Below are positions 1 through 7,878 of a DNA stretch of 49,105 nt, piece after piece. Source of the DNA: an uncultured Muribaculaceae bacterium (GTDB taxonomy: Bacteria; Bacteroidota; Bacteroidia; Bacteroidales; Muribaculaceae). A program made the translations under genes and the position numbers. Numbering within the stretch: the stretch's first letter is position 1; each line of letters begins with the position of its first letter. Under the pieces are notes generated by a model. That model was not told where the DNA came from. It worked only from the letters and a program-made list of their open reading frames with translations, and made no database searches. The stretch is from the NCBI GenBank assembly GCA_910583795.1, contig CAJTZQ010000022.1, positions 1 through 49,105 on the forward strand, given 5' to 3'.

Positions 1-40
1 TGGTACTGCGAAAGCGGGAGAGTAGGTAATCGCCGCCTTA
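1..40 (+). rRNA. rrf: 5S ribosomal RNA, 3' end (partial)
   Basis: The first 40 bases match the conserved 3' part of bacterial 5S rRNA: the GGTACTGCG-AAAGCGGGAGAGTAGG segment followed by the closing CGCCGCC strand. The 5' part lies outside the window. It is followed directly by two strong terminators, as expected at the end of an rRNA operon. The exact 3' end is uncertain by a few bases. Confidence 0.9.
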
Positions 41-44
41 AGGA

Positions 45-75
45 CGCCGACCGAAAAGGTCGGCGTTTCTGTTTT
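45..75 (+). terminator. rRNA operon terminator 1
   Basis: An 8-bp perfect stem (CGCCGACC at 45-52, GGTCGGCG at 58-65) with a GAAAA loop is followed by TTTCTGTTTT. It lies directly after the 5S 3' end, so it is read as the intrinsic terminator of the rRNA operon. Confidence 0.88.
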
Positions 76-85
76 ACAGGGTATC

Positions 86-127
86 AGGTCCGGTTGACAG
101 CAATGTCGGTCGGACCTTTTTTGCTTT
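86..127 (+). terminator. rRNA operon terminator 2 (tandem)
   Basis: A 14-bp stem (86-99 with 104-117, three G-T wobbles) is closed by a GCAA tetraloop and followed by a T-rich tract. It is the second strong hairpin in 75 bases, so rRNA transcription is insulated from the next gene by tandem terminators. Confidence 0.85.
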
Positions 128-186
128 TATTAATATGTAGTGCGATGGCATTGACGGGTTTAGTTGGTTTGTTAATTTTTTTTAGT

Positions 187-217
187 TTTGTTATATTGCG
201 GATTTTAACTAACTTTG
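187..217 (+). promoter_or_regulatory. Bacteroidota-type promoter for the DUF2723 operon
   Basis: TTTG at 187-190 and TAACTTTG at 210-217 are separated by 19 bases, matching the primary-sigma promoter consensus known for Bacteroides (TTTG, N19-21, TAnnTTTG). Transcription would start near 224, about 115 bases before the ATG at 340. Confidence 0.8.
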
Positions 218-339
218 CAAGACGGTGTAACATTTGTTTACCGAGTGGTATTAATTCGTAGAAATTATTTTGAATCTTTATTCTTTTTCTACGTCGAATT
301 TTTCTGAAATCTTTTTATCCATTCTGATTTATTCACGGA

Positions 340-3300
340 ATGATTACTAAAAAATATCAGTTGATCAACAATGTGGGAGGATGGCTCGTTTTTGCTATCG
401 CTCTCATTACTTATTGGCTCACTCTGGAGCCTACCGCATCTTATTGGGATTGCGGTGAATTTATTATTCAGGCAGACAAACTTGAGGTGGGCCATCCACC
501 GGGCAACCCAATCTTTATGCTCACTGCCCGTTTCTTCGCTAACTTCGCTTCAGATCCGGGGAATATATCAGTAATGGTTAACGCTATGAGCGGTTTGCTC
601 AGTGCGCTTACTATCCTTTTGCTTTTCTGGACCATCACTCACCTCGTGCGAAAGCTTGTGGTGAAAGACGGTCAGAGAAAGGAACTTTCCTTGCAGCAAT
701 ATGTCGCTATCATGGGGAGTGGACTTGTCGGGTCGCTTGCTTATTGCTGGAGCGATACGTTCTGGTTCTCGGCTGTGGAAGGAGAGGTTTACGCCTTCTC
801 TTCTTTCTGCACAGCTTTGGTGTTCTGGCTGATTTTAAAATGGGAAAACAGGGCAGATCAGCCTCATTCCGACAGATATCTTATTTTGATAGCTTATGTG
901 ATAGGTGTCAGCATTGCGGTCCACCTGCTCAATCTTTTGTGTATCCCTGCTATCGTTCTTGTTTTCGCTTATAGAAAGTGGAACAATATGAATCTTGTAA
1001 AGTCGCTTGTCACTTTGCTTGTTTCATTCGTGATTGTTGTGCTCGTGCTTTACGGACTTGTGCCTGGATTCATAAAAGTAGCGCAGCAGTTTGAGCTCCT
1101 TTTCGTCAACAGCTTCCATCTGAGCTATAACAGCGGAGCATTGTTCTATGCTATCTTGACAGCGGTTGTCTTCGTCTGGGCTCTCGCATCTCTCAACAGT
1201 CAGAAAAACGGACTAATGATCAGACTGTCGTTTCTGTGTGCGCTTGCGATTTCAGGAATATTCTTTTTTGGCTCAGGATTCATTATCGGTTGGATTTTAC
1301 TTGCAATCGTGGCGGTTTTGATGTTTACAAAATACGGCAAAAATCTGCCAGTGAGGGTCATGACTGTCGCCATGTGGAGTATAGCCGTGATATTCGTGGG
1401 ATATTCAAGCTACGCTTTGATCCTTATCCGTTCAAGTGCCGACACCCCGATGAACCAGAATTCACCGGACAACGTATTTGACCTCGCTTCATATCTTAAC
1501 CGTGAGCAATACGGGGAAAATCCGTTGCTGTATGGCGAGACGCTATATTCGGCACCTATGAAACAGCTGACAGGATATGCCCGCGACACCGTTACATATC
1601 GTGAAGACGGTACACCTGTGGTCTTGTCAACTCCATATTATACTCCTGTCATCAATCCCGGGAAACCTTTGTATGTAAAAGGTGTGAAAGGTATTGACCC
1701 TGTGTCGGAGTATGGATTCCTTTCTCAAGGGGAGATGGCAACCAACCATTCACTTGCAAACCGCGAGGGCGATTATTATGTGAAGAAGGATTATAAACCC
1801 GAGGCTAAAATGAATCCGGAACTGGATATGCTTTTCCCCCGTATATATAGCCGTCAGCATAGGGATGCCTACGGGCAGTGGGTTCGTCTCGACACCATGC
1901 CCGACCAGTTGAAGGCGCTTAACGCTGTGGATCCGGTCACCGGTGAGAAAATTCCCGAGTATGACCTTCAGAAAGAGCCCCGTTATAATGAGGTGACCGG
2001 CACGTTTGCATATCCTGAAAAATATGCATTCAAACCGTCGTTCTCGCAAAATCTTGCATATTTTTTCAATTACCAGCTTAACCACATGTATCTTCGTTAT
2101 TTCATGTGGAACTTTGCCGGACGACAGAATGATATAAACAATCAGGCGGGAGAACTTGACGCGGGCAACTGGATTTCAGGAATCCCTATCATCGACAATC
2201 CCCGTCTTGGCGATCAGAGCCTTTTGCCTGAAGATCTTGGGAAAGGCAACAAGGGGCATAACGTATATTATATGCTGCCGCTTATTCTCGGTATTTTCGG
2301 TCTTGTATGGCAGTCGTTTGCCGGTAAGAGAGGCATTGAGCAGTTCTGGGTTGTATTCTTCCTGTTCTTCATGACGGGTATCGCCATTGTGCTTTATCTC
2401 AATCAGCCGCCAAATCAGCCCCGAGAACGAGATTATGCTTTTGCTGGATCGTTCTATGCCTATGCCATATGGATTGGAATGGGAGTGGCGGCATTATGGC
2501 GAATGATCCTTTATGTCATGAATCCGGAGCGCGGAAAGCGGAATTTCAATCCTGCCAAGCCGGATGAAGAGGAGCTGCAGCCTGAGAGTGTGGTGAACGA
2601 GCCGGAGAAACTCGCTCCCGCATCACGCACAGCCGCTATTGTGGCTGCAGTCATCGGGCTTGTCGTGCCGTTGCAGATGGTCAGCCAGACATGGGATGAC
2701 CATGACCGTTCGCACCGTTTCGCCGCTCGGGATTACGCGATAAATTATCTTGAAAGCCTTGAGCCGAATGCCATAGTGTTCTGCAACGGAGACAATGATA
2801 CTTTCCCGTTGTGGTATGTGCAGGAAGTGGAAGGTGTGCGTCCCGATGTCAGAATAATAAACCTAAGCTATCTCAATTCCGACTGGTATGCCAACCAGAT
2901 GCGTCAGCAGGCATACGATTCTGCACCGGTAGATTTTACGGCGACTCCCCAGGATTATGCATTCGGACGAAGCGATGTCACGATTCTTGGACGGGAGACA
3001 GCTCCTGCTGATCTTCTGAGCAGTCTTAAGATTGTCTATGAAGGAGGAGGTAAGTCTGAGACCGGCTATCCGACCATGCCGAGCGCGATAGTAAGTATAC
3101 CCGTAGACAAGGAGGCCGTTGTCAAGAGAGGACTTGTGGCTCCGCAAGACACGGCAGAAATTGTAGACAATATTGTAATCAATCTCAGAAACACCAATAC
3201 TTATCAAAGCAAAGGCTATCTTAGCCTCGGCGAAATACTGATGCTTGATATAGTGGCTACAAATGCAGCCAAAGGTTGGCCGCGTCCCATTTATTGGGTG

Positions 3301-4326
3301 ACCACGGTAGGAAGCGACTATCATGTCGGACTTACACCCTACATGCGTTCAACCGGCATGGCACATCAGCTTGTGCCTACGATCCAGGAGGGTCTCCCGG
3401 CACGTGCTGACAGGGCGTATGATGTGGTGACGAAGAAATATCGTTGGGGTGGCGCCGACGCGAAAGACGGCAAGGTGCCTTATTTTGACGAGACCGCGCG
3501 CAGGATGCTTCTGACCACACGCTCCTCAATGCTCGATGTGGCTTCTGAACTCATCTATAAAGGCGATCTGAATCCGGGCACCCCCGAAAGCAAGGAGGAT
3601 TTCAAGAAGGCACTCGAGGTGGCAGACCTTATCGAGAATAACCTCCCCCCCGTGACAATGTCTTATGACCTCAGTATCGGTTCAACACTCGGTCAGGTGT
3701 ATTGTGAACTTGGAGATAAGAAACGTCTTAACGACAAGAAACTGACTGAACGAGGACTCGGCATCCTTTATGATATGCTGGAACGTTATGCACCGTATCT
3801 TGCTTATAATCGTGAGATGGCTATGAGTTTCGGTAATCCTTCTCTTACAAGAGAATCCTTGGTTATCCCTTACCAGTTCTATCATTTTGTACAGATGTAT
3901 GAAGAATTTGGTGGCGACAGAAAGAAAGTTGAGGATCTTGTGAAGAAATACGGTTTCACTTTGAAAGACCTTGAGAGGAATTACAATCAGGCATACGGGA
4001 AAGGAAGCCAGGACTACACCACGGCATCTGTGGAAGGTGGCGGTCAGGCTTCATCAACCACTCTTGAATCATACGCCCAGGAGATAGCCAAATATTGCGA
4101 GATAGCAAATGAACTTGCATCCCTGTCTCCTGAAGAATATGCCAAGCGGTCGGAAGACGAGAGAGCGATAGACTCCATGCTTTACACTGCTTTGAAATAC
4201 TTTAGAAGCGTGGGAGGGTCTGATGAGATGCTTAAGGATTATGACAATTTCAACCGTCTCGATATGGAGAGGACAAAACGTCTGAGTGAAGAGTTTGCCC
4301 GTCTTCATCCCGATATGGCTCTATGA
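340..4326 (+). CDS. DUF2723 family giant membrane protein (PMT-like glycosyltransferase)
   Basis: A 1328-residue inner-membrane protein of the Bacteroidota DUF2723 family, related to protein O-mannosyltransferase-type GT-C enzymes. The family hallmark is visible near the N terminus: WDCGEF at residues 36-41 and GHPPG at 51-55, after a first membrane segment at about 13-30. Many hydrophobic segments follow to about residue 360, with more near 640-700, 708-735 and 765-785. The C-terminal 500 or so residues are largely soluble and include a conserved CNGDNDTFPLWY stretch near residue 815. The GT-C assignment implies transfer of sugar from a lipid-linked donor to periplasmic proteins; this is inferred from the family. 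It is the first gene of a same-strand run and has its own promoter after the rRNA terminators. Length is within or slightly above the usual range for the family. Confidence 0.88.
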   Translation: MITKKYQLINNVGGWLVFAIALITYWLTLEPTASYWDCGEFIIQADKLEVGHPPGNPIFMLTARFFANFASDPGNISVMVNAMSGLLSALTILLLFWTITHLVRKLVVKDGQRKELSLQQYVAIMGSGLVGSLAYCWSDTFWFSAVEGEVYAFSSFCTALVFWLILKWENRADQPHSDRYLILIAYVIGVSIAVHLLNLLCIPAIVLVFAYRKWNNMNLVKSLVTLLVSFVIVVLVLYGLVPGFIKVAQQFELLFVNSFHLSYNSGALFYAILTAVVFVWALASLNSQKNGLMIRLSFLCALAISGIFFFGSGFIIGWILLAIVAVLMFTKYGKNLPVRVMTVAMWSIAVIFVGYSSYALILIRSSADTPMNQNSPDNVFDLASYLNREQYGENPLLYGETLYSAPMKQLTGYARDTVTYREDGTPVVLSTPYYTPVINPGKPLYVKGVKGIDPVSEYGFLSQGEMATNHSLANREGDYYVKKDYKPEAKMNPELDMLFPRIYSRQHRDAYGQWVRLDTMPDQLKALNAVDPVTGEKIPEYDLQKEPRYNEVTGTFAYPEKYAFKPSFSQNLAYFFNYQLNHMYLRYFMWNFAGRQNDINNQAGELDAGNWISGIPIIDNPRLGDQSLLPEDLGKGNKGHNVYYMLPLILGIFGLVWQSFAGKRGIEQFWVVFFLFFMTGIAIVLYLNQPPNQPRERDYAFAGSFYAYAIWIGMGVAALWRMILYVMNPERGKRNFNPAKPDEEELQPESVVNEPEKLAPASRTAAIVAAVIGLVVPLQMVSQTWDDHDRSHRFAARDYAINYLESLEPNAIVFCNGDNDTFPLWYVQEVEGVRPDVRIINLSYLNSDWYANQMRQQAYDSAPVDFTATPQDYAFGRSDVTILGRETAPADLLSSLKIVYEGGGKSETGYPTMPSAIVSIPVDKEAVVKRGLVAPQDTAEIVDNIVINLRNTNTYQSKGYLSLGEILMLDIVATNAAKGWPRPIYWVTTVGSDYHVGLTPYMRSTGMAHQLVPTIQEGLPARADRAYDVVTKKYRWGGADAKDGKVPYFDETARRMLLTTRSSMLDVASELIYKGDLNPGTPESKEDFKKALEVADLIENNLPPVTMSYDLSIGSTLGQVYCELGDKKRLNDKKLTERGLGILYDMLERYAPYLAYNREMAMSFGNPSLTRESLVIPYQFYHFVQMYEEFGGDRKKVEDLVKKYGFTLKDLERNYNQAYGKGSQDYTTASVEGGGQASSTTLESYAQEIAKYCEIANELASLSPEEYAKRSEDERAIDSMLYTALKYFRSVGGSDEMLKDYDNFNRLDMERTKRLSEEFARLHPDMAL

Positions 4327-4376
4327 AAAGGTGAATAATTCAGTTTTACTGAACATTCCTCTCCTTTGAAAATGTT

Positions 4377-5006
4377 ATGCTTATTGAACGTCCTCCGAAA
4401 TGGTTCAGGTGTCTTTTCCCGGGCGCGGTTTTTCGTCTTCCTTCTAAGAGGGGGGAAAAGAAAAGGGTTTTCATCACTTTTGATGACGGCCCGATTCCCG
4501 AAGCCACACCATGGGTGCTCGACACGCTTGACCGTTTCGGTATAAAGGCAACTTTCTTCATGGTGGGCCAAAACGTGGAGCGTAATCCCGGCTTGCTTGA
4601 TGAAGTAAAAAGACGCGGACATGCCGTGGGCAACCATACTCTGCACCATATCCAGGGGGCAAGCGCCACAACGATGCGCTATATGCGTGATTCGGCAGAA
4701 GGTGCAAGACTGACGGGCTCATCTTTATTCCGTCCTCCCCATGGATGGTTGCGTCCACGGCAATTGATGGCTCTGAAGAAGCATTACAGGGTCATAATGT
4801 ATGACCTTGTGTCGCGAGACTATAGCAAGCGCCTCACGTCTGAAGAAGTGGTGGATATAGTCAAGAGATATGTCAGGAATGGCTCCATAATAGTGTTTCA
4901 TGACTCTATAAAGAGCATGCCGCGATTGAAAACCGCCCTTCCGATATGCCTTCAGTGGCTAAAGGATGAGGGTTATGAATTTGAAATATTAAAAAGTGAT
5001 GGATAA
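4377..5006 (+). CDS. Polysaccharide deacetylase (NodB-homology) family protein
   Basis: A 209-residue carbohydrate esterase family 4-type protein expected to remove N-acetyl groups from a polysaccharide using a divalent metal. The catalytic motifs are intact: TFDDGP at residues 34-39 (catalytic base and metal ligand), NHTLHH at 86-91 (metal-binding histidines), RPPHG at 119-123, and a late FHDS motif. No clear signal peptide or membrane anchor is present, so the site of action is uncertain. It follows the DUF2723 gene by 50 bases, and its last codons overlap the start of the next gene, so the two are probably co-translated. Substrate is not recognisable from sequence; peptidoglycan or a surface glycan is possible. 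Confidence 0.88.
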   Translation: MLIERPPKWFRCLFPGAVFRLPSKRGEKKRVFITFDDGPIPEATPWVLDTLDRFGIKATFFMVGQNVERNPGLLDEVKRRGHAVGNHTLHHIQGASATTMRYMRDSAEGARLTGSSLFRPPHGWLRPRQLMALKKHYRVIMYDLVSRDYSKRLTSEEVVDIVKRYVRNGSIIVFHDSIKSMPRLKTALPICLQWLKDEGYEFEILKSDG

Positions 5007-6006
5007 AAAGAAGATACTTGTGGTAGGCGCCGGAGGTTTTGCCGGAGGTTTTCTCGTTGAAGAGGGATTGAATCGGGGGTATGAAGTGTGGGCAGGTGTC
5101 CGTGCGTCAACTTCACGCAAGTATCTTACGGATCCACGTATCAAGTTCCTTGAACTTGATTTTGATGATTACGACAAACTTAAGGAGGCGCTGTCTAAAG
5201 CCCCTGTAGAGGGGAGATGGGATTGGATTGTCTATAATCTCGGCGCCACAAAGTGTCTGAGCTTTTCTGATTTCTCCAAAATCAACTATGAATATCTCAG
5301 GCTTTTTACCGATGCCTTGAACGCAACAGACAAGGTGCCCGGGAAGCTTCTGTATATGAGCTCTCTTTCTGCTCTTGGCCCGGGCGATGAAACTGGTTAT
5401 ACCCCTTTTACGGAAAAGATGATTCCTCATCCCAACACACGTTACGGAGCCTCCAAACTTAAGGCTGAGATGCATCTCGCCATGAGCGGTATCCCTTATA
5501 TAATATTCCGTGCCACCGGTATCTACGGACCTCGTGACAAGGATTATTTCCTGATGTTTGAGGCTATAAAAAAAGGTGTGGATTTCTCTGTGGGCTATAA
5601 GAAGCAATTGTTGAGTTTCATTTATGTTGAAGATCTTGCCCGCGCCGTTTACGACGCTTTGGAAAAGGCTCCCGTAGGGGAGACCTATAATGTTGCTGAA
5701 CCGCGCACCTATACTCAGAAGGAATTCAGGGATATCGCATCCAAGGCGGTCGGAAAGAAACATGTGGTGGGAATCGCAATGCCCTTGTGGGGAGTGAAGA
5801 TAGTTTCGGCAATCGCGGAAAAGTGGGGTGTGGCAAGAATGAAACCTTCTACATTGAACCGCGATAAATTCAACATAATGAAACAGCGTAACTGGGCGGT
5901 GGATATCACTAAAGCCAGAGAAAGTTTTGGATTTTCTCCAAAGGTAGATCTCCGGGAGGGGGTTGAAAAAGCTGTGGCATGGTATAAGAAGGATGGATGG
6001 TTATGA
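4999..6006 (+). CDS. NAD-dependent epimerase/dehydratase (extended SDR) family protein
   Basis: A 335-residue extended short-chain dehydrogenase, the type that acts on nucleotide sugars or similar substrates. The N-terminal beta strand and Rossmann motif GAGGFAGG, the catalytic YGASK motif near residue 150, and the downstream RATGIYGPRD segment typical of epimerases are all visible. An in-frame GTG lies at 4996 directly before the ATG at 4999; I choose the ATG. The start overlaps the stop of the deacetylase gene (stop ends at 5006), and the end overlaps the next start (5997), so three genes are translationally linked. Together with the DUF2723 and deacetylase genes it suggests a role in envelope glycan metabolism, which is inference. 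The exact substrate cannot be read. Confidence 0.86.
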   Translation: MDKKKILVVGAGGFAGGFLVEEGLNRGYEVWAGVRASTSRKYLTDPRIKFLELDFDDYDKLKEALSKAPVEGRWDWIVYNLGATKCLSFSDFSKINYEYLRLFTDALNATDKVPGKLLYMSSLSALGPGDETGYTPFTEKMIPHPNTRYGASKLKAEMHLAMSGIPYIIFRATGIYGPRDKDYFLMFEAIKKGVDFSVGYKKQLLSFIYVEDLARAVYDALEKAPVGETYNVAEPRTYTQKEFRDIASKAVGKKHVVGIAMPLWGVKIVSAIAEKWGVARMKPSTLNRDKFNIMKQRNWAVDITKARESFGFSPKVDLREGVEKAVAWYKKDGWL

Positions 6007-6986
6007 CTTTTCCAGATACTATTCCGGCATCTGCGCCGAAAGAGGTGCGAGACACAGTTACTCATGTAGTCCATGACACGGTAAAGCACACTGAGAAGAA
6101 TAACGTCACGCATACCCCCGCGGCAACCGTCACGCCTGTAGCCCCGACAGCGGTTACGCGTTCGGTAGCAGTACCTGTGTCGCATAAAGATTCGATTGGT
6201 GTGGCATCCGATACCGTGGCATCTGACACTGTCCATGCGCAACATGCGTTTGGCGTCGTGCTGACACCTCCCCCTCATACCACTGTAGAGGCAAGAGAAA
6301 ACACTTATTTGGGGATGTCGTTTATCATCGGGGGATTACTGCTTCTGTTTTGTATAATAGGGATACGCTTTCACGGCAGCCGGAAATATGTGGCGTCAAT
6401 GCTCCGCAATCTTGTGGAGGTAAGGATGCGTAACAATGTATTTGACGAGACAGTGAAGGAGACAAGCTTTCTTGTGCTGCTCAACCTGATGTGGAGTTGT
6501 TCCGCGGGGGTGATGTTGTATGGGCTGTTGTGTCTGACTGTCCCGGACAATCCGATATGGAGCTTCGGGATTCCTGCTCTGGCAGCGAATCAGGCAGCCT
6601 CCGTGGGGGTGTGCATGGGAGCCGTATTGATCTACACCTGTTTCATGGCGATAGCCTATTATGTGGTGGGGAGCGTCTTTTCAGACGGGAAGCACGCAGC
6701 CGTATGGCTTAAGGGCTACACAGCCGGTCAGGGGCTTCTCAGCTTCATATATTTCCCGCTCGCATTGCTCATGCTTTGTAGACCCGAATGGACCGAAATT
6801 CTTCTATGGATTGCTTTGGGAACGTTCGTTTTGTCGAAAATTGTGTTCATTTGGAGGGGATTCAGGATTTTTTTCACTCAAATTTCCTCATGGCTCCTTT
6901 TTTTGTATTACCTTTGCAGTCTGGAAATAGTTCCTTTGATTCTTACCTACTTAGCGGCTATGTGGCTTTGCAGCCTTTTGCATTGA
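5997..6986 (+). CDS. DUF4271 domain-containing membrane protein
   Basis: A 329-residue protein with a Thr/Val/Asp-rich, low-complexity N-terminal part (residues 1-95, many DTV and HDTV words) that has no counterpart in typical shorter members. It is followed by about seven hydrophobic segments from residue 103 onward. The membrane part, with an FHGSRKY and NNVFDETV region after the first helix, resembles DUF4271, a Bacteroidota family commonly found just upstream of hemD, as here. Function is unknown. The start ATG at 5997 overlaps the stop of the SDR gene (TGA at 6004-6006); a second in-frame ATG lies at 6003. Family assignment rests on topology, a few motifs and gene order. Confidence 0.75.
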   Translation: MVMTFPDTIPASAPKEVRDTVTHVVHDTVKHTEKNNVTHTPAATVTPVAPTAVTRSVAVPVSHKDSIGVASDTVASDTVHAQHAFGVVLTPPPHTTVEARENTYLGMSFIIGGLLLLFCIIGIRFHGSRKYVASMLRNLVEVRMRNNVFDETVKETSFLVLLNLMWSCSAGVMLYGLLCLTVPDNPIWSFGIPALAANQAASVGVCMGAVLIYTCFMAIAYYVVGSVFSDGKHAAVWLKGYTAGQGLLSFIYFPLALLMLCRPEWTEILLWIALGTFVLSKIVFIWRGFRIFFTQISSWLLFLYYLCSLEIVPLILTYLAAMWLCSLLH

Positions 6987-7098
6987 CCAAGAGTTGAAAA
7001 TTAAAAAATAATCAATAAAAAAGACGGTGTTTCCGTTTTATTTTTAGCTGTTGCTTTATGCATTTGCTGCCACATCAGGATGCTAAAACAATAAGAAG

Positions 7099-7863
7099 AT
7101 GAAAATAAATAAGATTTTAGTTTCGCAACCTCGGCCGACCTCAGAGAAGTCGCCTTATTTTGACATAGCCAAGCGTCATAATGTAGAAATTGTGTTCCGC
7201 CCTATGATTAAGGTGGAAGGTCTAACGGCCAAGGAATTCAGACAGTCAAAAATTAATCTCGCGGACTACACAGCCGTGATTTTTACGTCGCGCACTGCTG
7301 TCGACCATTATTTCCGTCTTTGCGAGGAATGCAGGTTTAATGTGCCTGATACGATGCGTTATTTCTGTACCACGGAACAGATTGCTCTCTATCTTCAGAA
7401 GTATATCGTATATAGAAAGCGCAAAATCTCATTCGGCATTACAGGTAAACTCGACGATCCGCAGTTTGTGCAGGCTGTCATCAAAAACAACAAAGAGAAA
7501 TTCTTGTTCCCGATTTCAGATGTGCAGGCAGACACAGTGCCGGTCATAGCCGACAACAAGATCGATTATACCCCTGCAGTGATGTATCGCACGGTAAGTA
7601 ATGACTTCACTCCCGACGAGCCGTTTGATTACGACCTGCTGCTGTTTTTCAGCCCTGCCGGAATAGAGTCTCTCAAGAAAAATTTCCCCGAGTTCGGTAA
7701 AGACGGCAAACAGCCGATTGCGATAGGCACTTTTGGCACTTCCACGTCGAAAGCTGTAAATGACGCGGGATTCCGTCTTGATTTTGAAGCTCCTTCAAAG
7801 GAAAACCCTTCAATGACAGCCGCGCTTGATGCATTCCTTACCAAAAACGAGGAGAAAAAATAA
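7099..7863 (+). CDS. hemD: Uroporphyrinogen-III synthase family protein
   Basis: A 254-residue cytoplasmic protein of the HemD family, which cyclises hydroxymethylbilane with inversion of ring D to make uroporphyrinogen III. The N-terminal LVSQPRP start, the IFTSRTAVDHYF segment (the usual 'FTSxxAV' signature) near residue 60, and the LLFFSPAGIESL segment near 175 fit the family. No other tetrapyrrole gene is present here, so the pathway context is missing. Many gut Bacteroidales are heme auxotrophs yet keep a hemD-like gene next to DUF4271, as seen here. It lies 112 bases after the DUF4271 stop and 15 bases before the next gene. Confidence 0.82.
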   Translation: MKINKILVSQPRPTSEKSPYFDIAKRHNVEIVFRPMIKVEGLTAKEFRQSKINLADYTAVIFTSRTAVDHYFRLCEECRFNVPDTMRYFCTTEQIALYLQKYIVYRKRKISFGITGKLDDPQFVQAVIKNNKEKFLFPISDVQADTVPVIADNKIDYTPAVMYRTVSNDFTPDEPFDYDLLLFFSPAGIESLKKNFPEFGKDGKQPIAIGTFGTSTSKAVNDAGFRLDFEAPSKENPSMTAALDAFLTKNEEKK

Positions 7864-7878
7864 AAGATAATAAAGTTC

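Noticed and set aside
2863..3324. Antisense open frame inside the DUF2723 gene (153 codons)
   Set aside because: It is a mirror of a long real gene with strong codon bias on the plus strand, and its translation shows no domain or start signal.
7021..7066. Promoter and terminator signals before hemD
   Set aside because: A short ACGG/CCGT hairpin and a TGCATTTG box are present, but the stem is only 4 bp and the upstream box is poor, so neither is strong enough to list as a feature.
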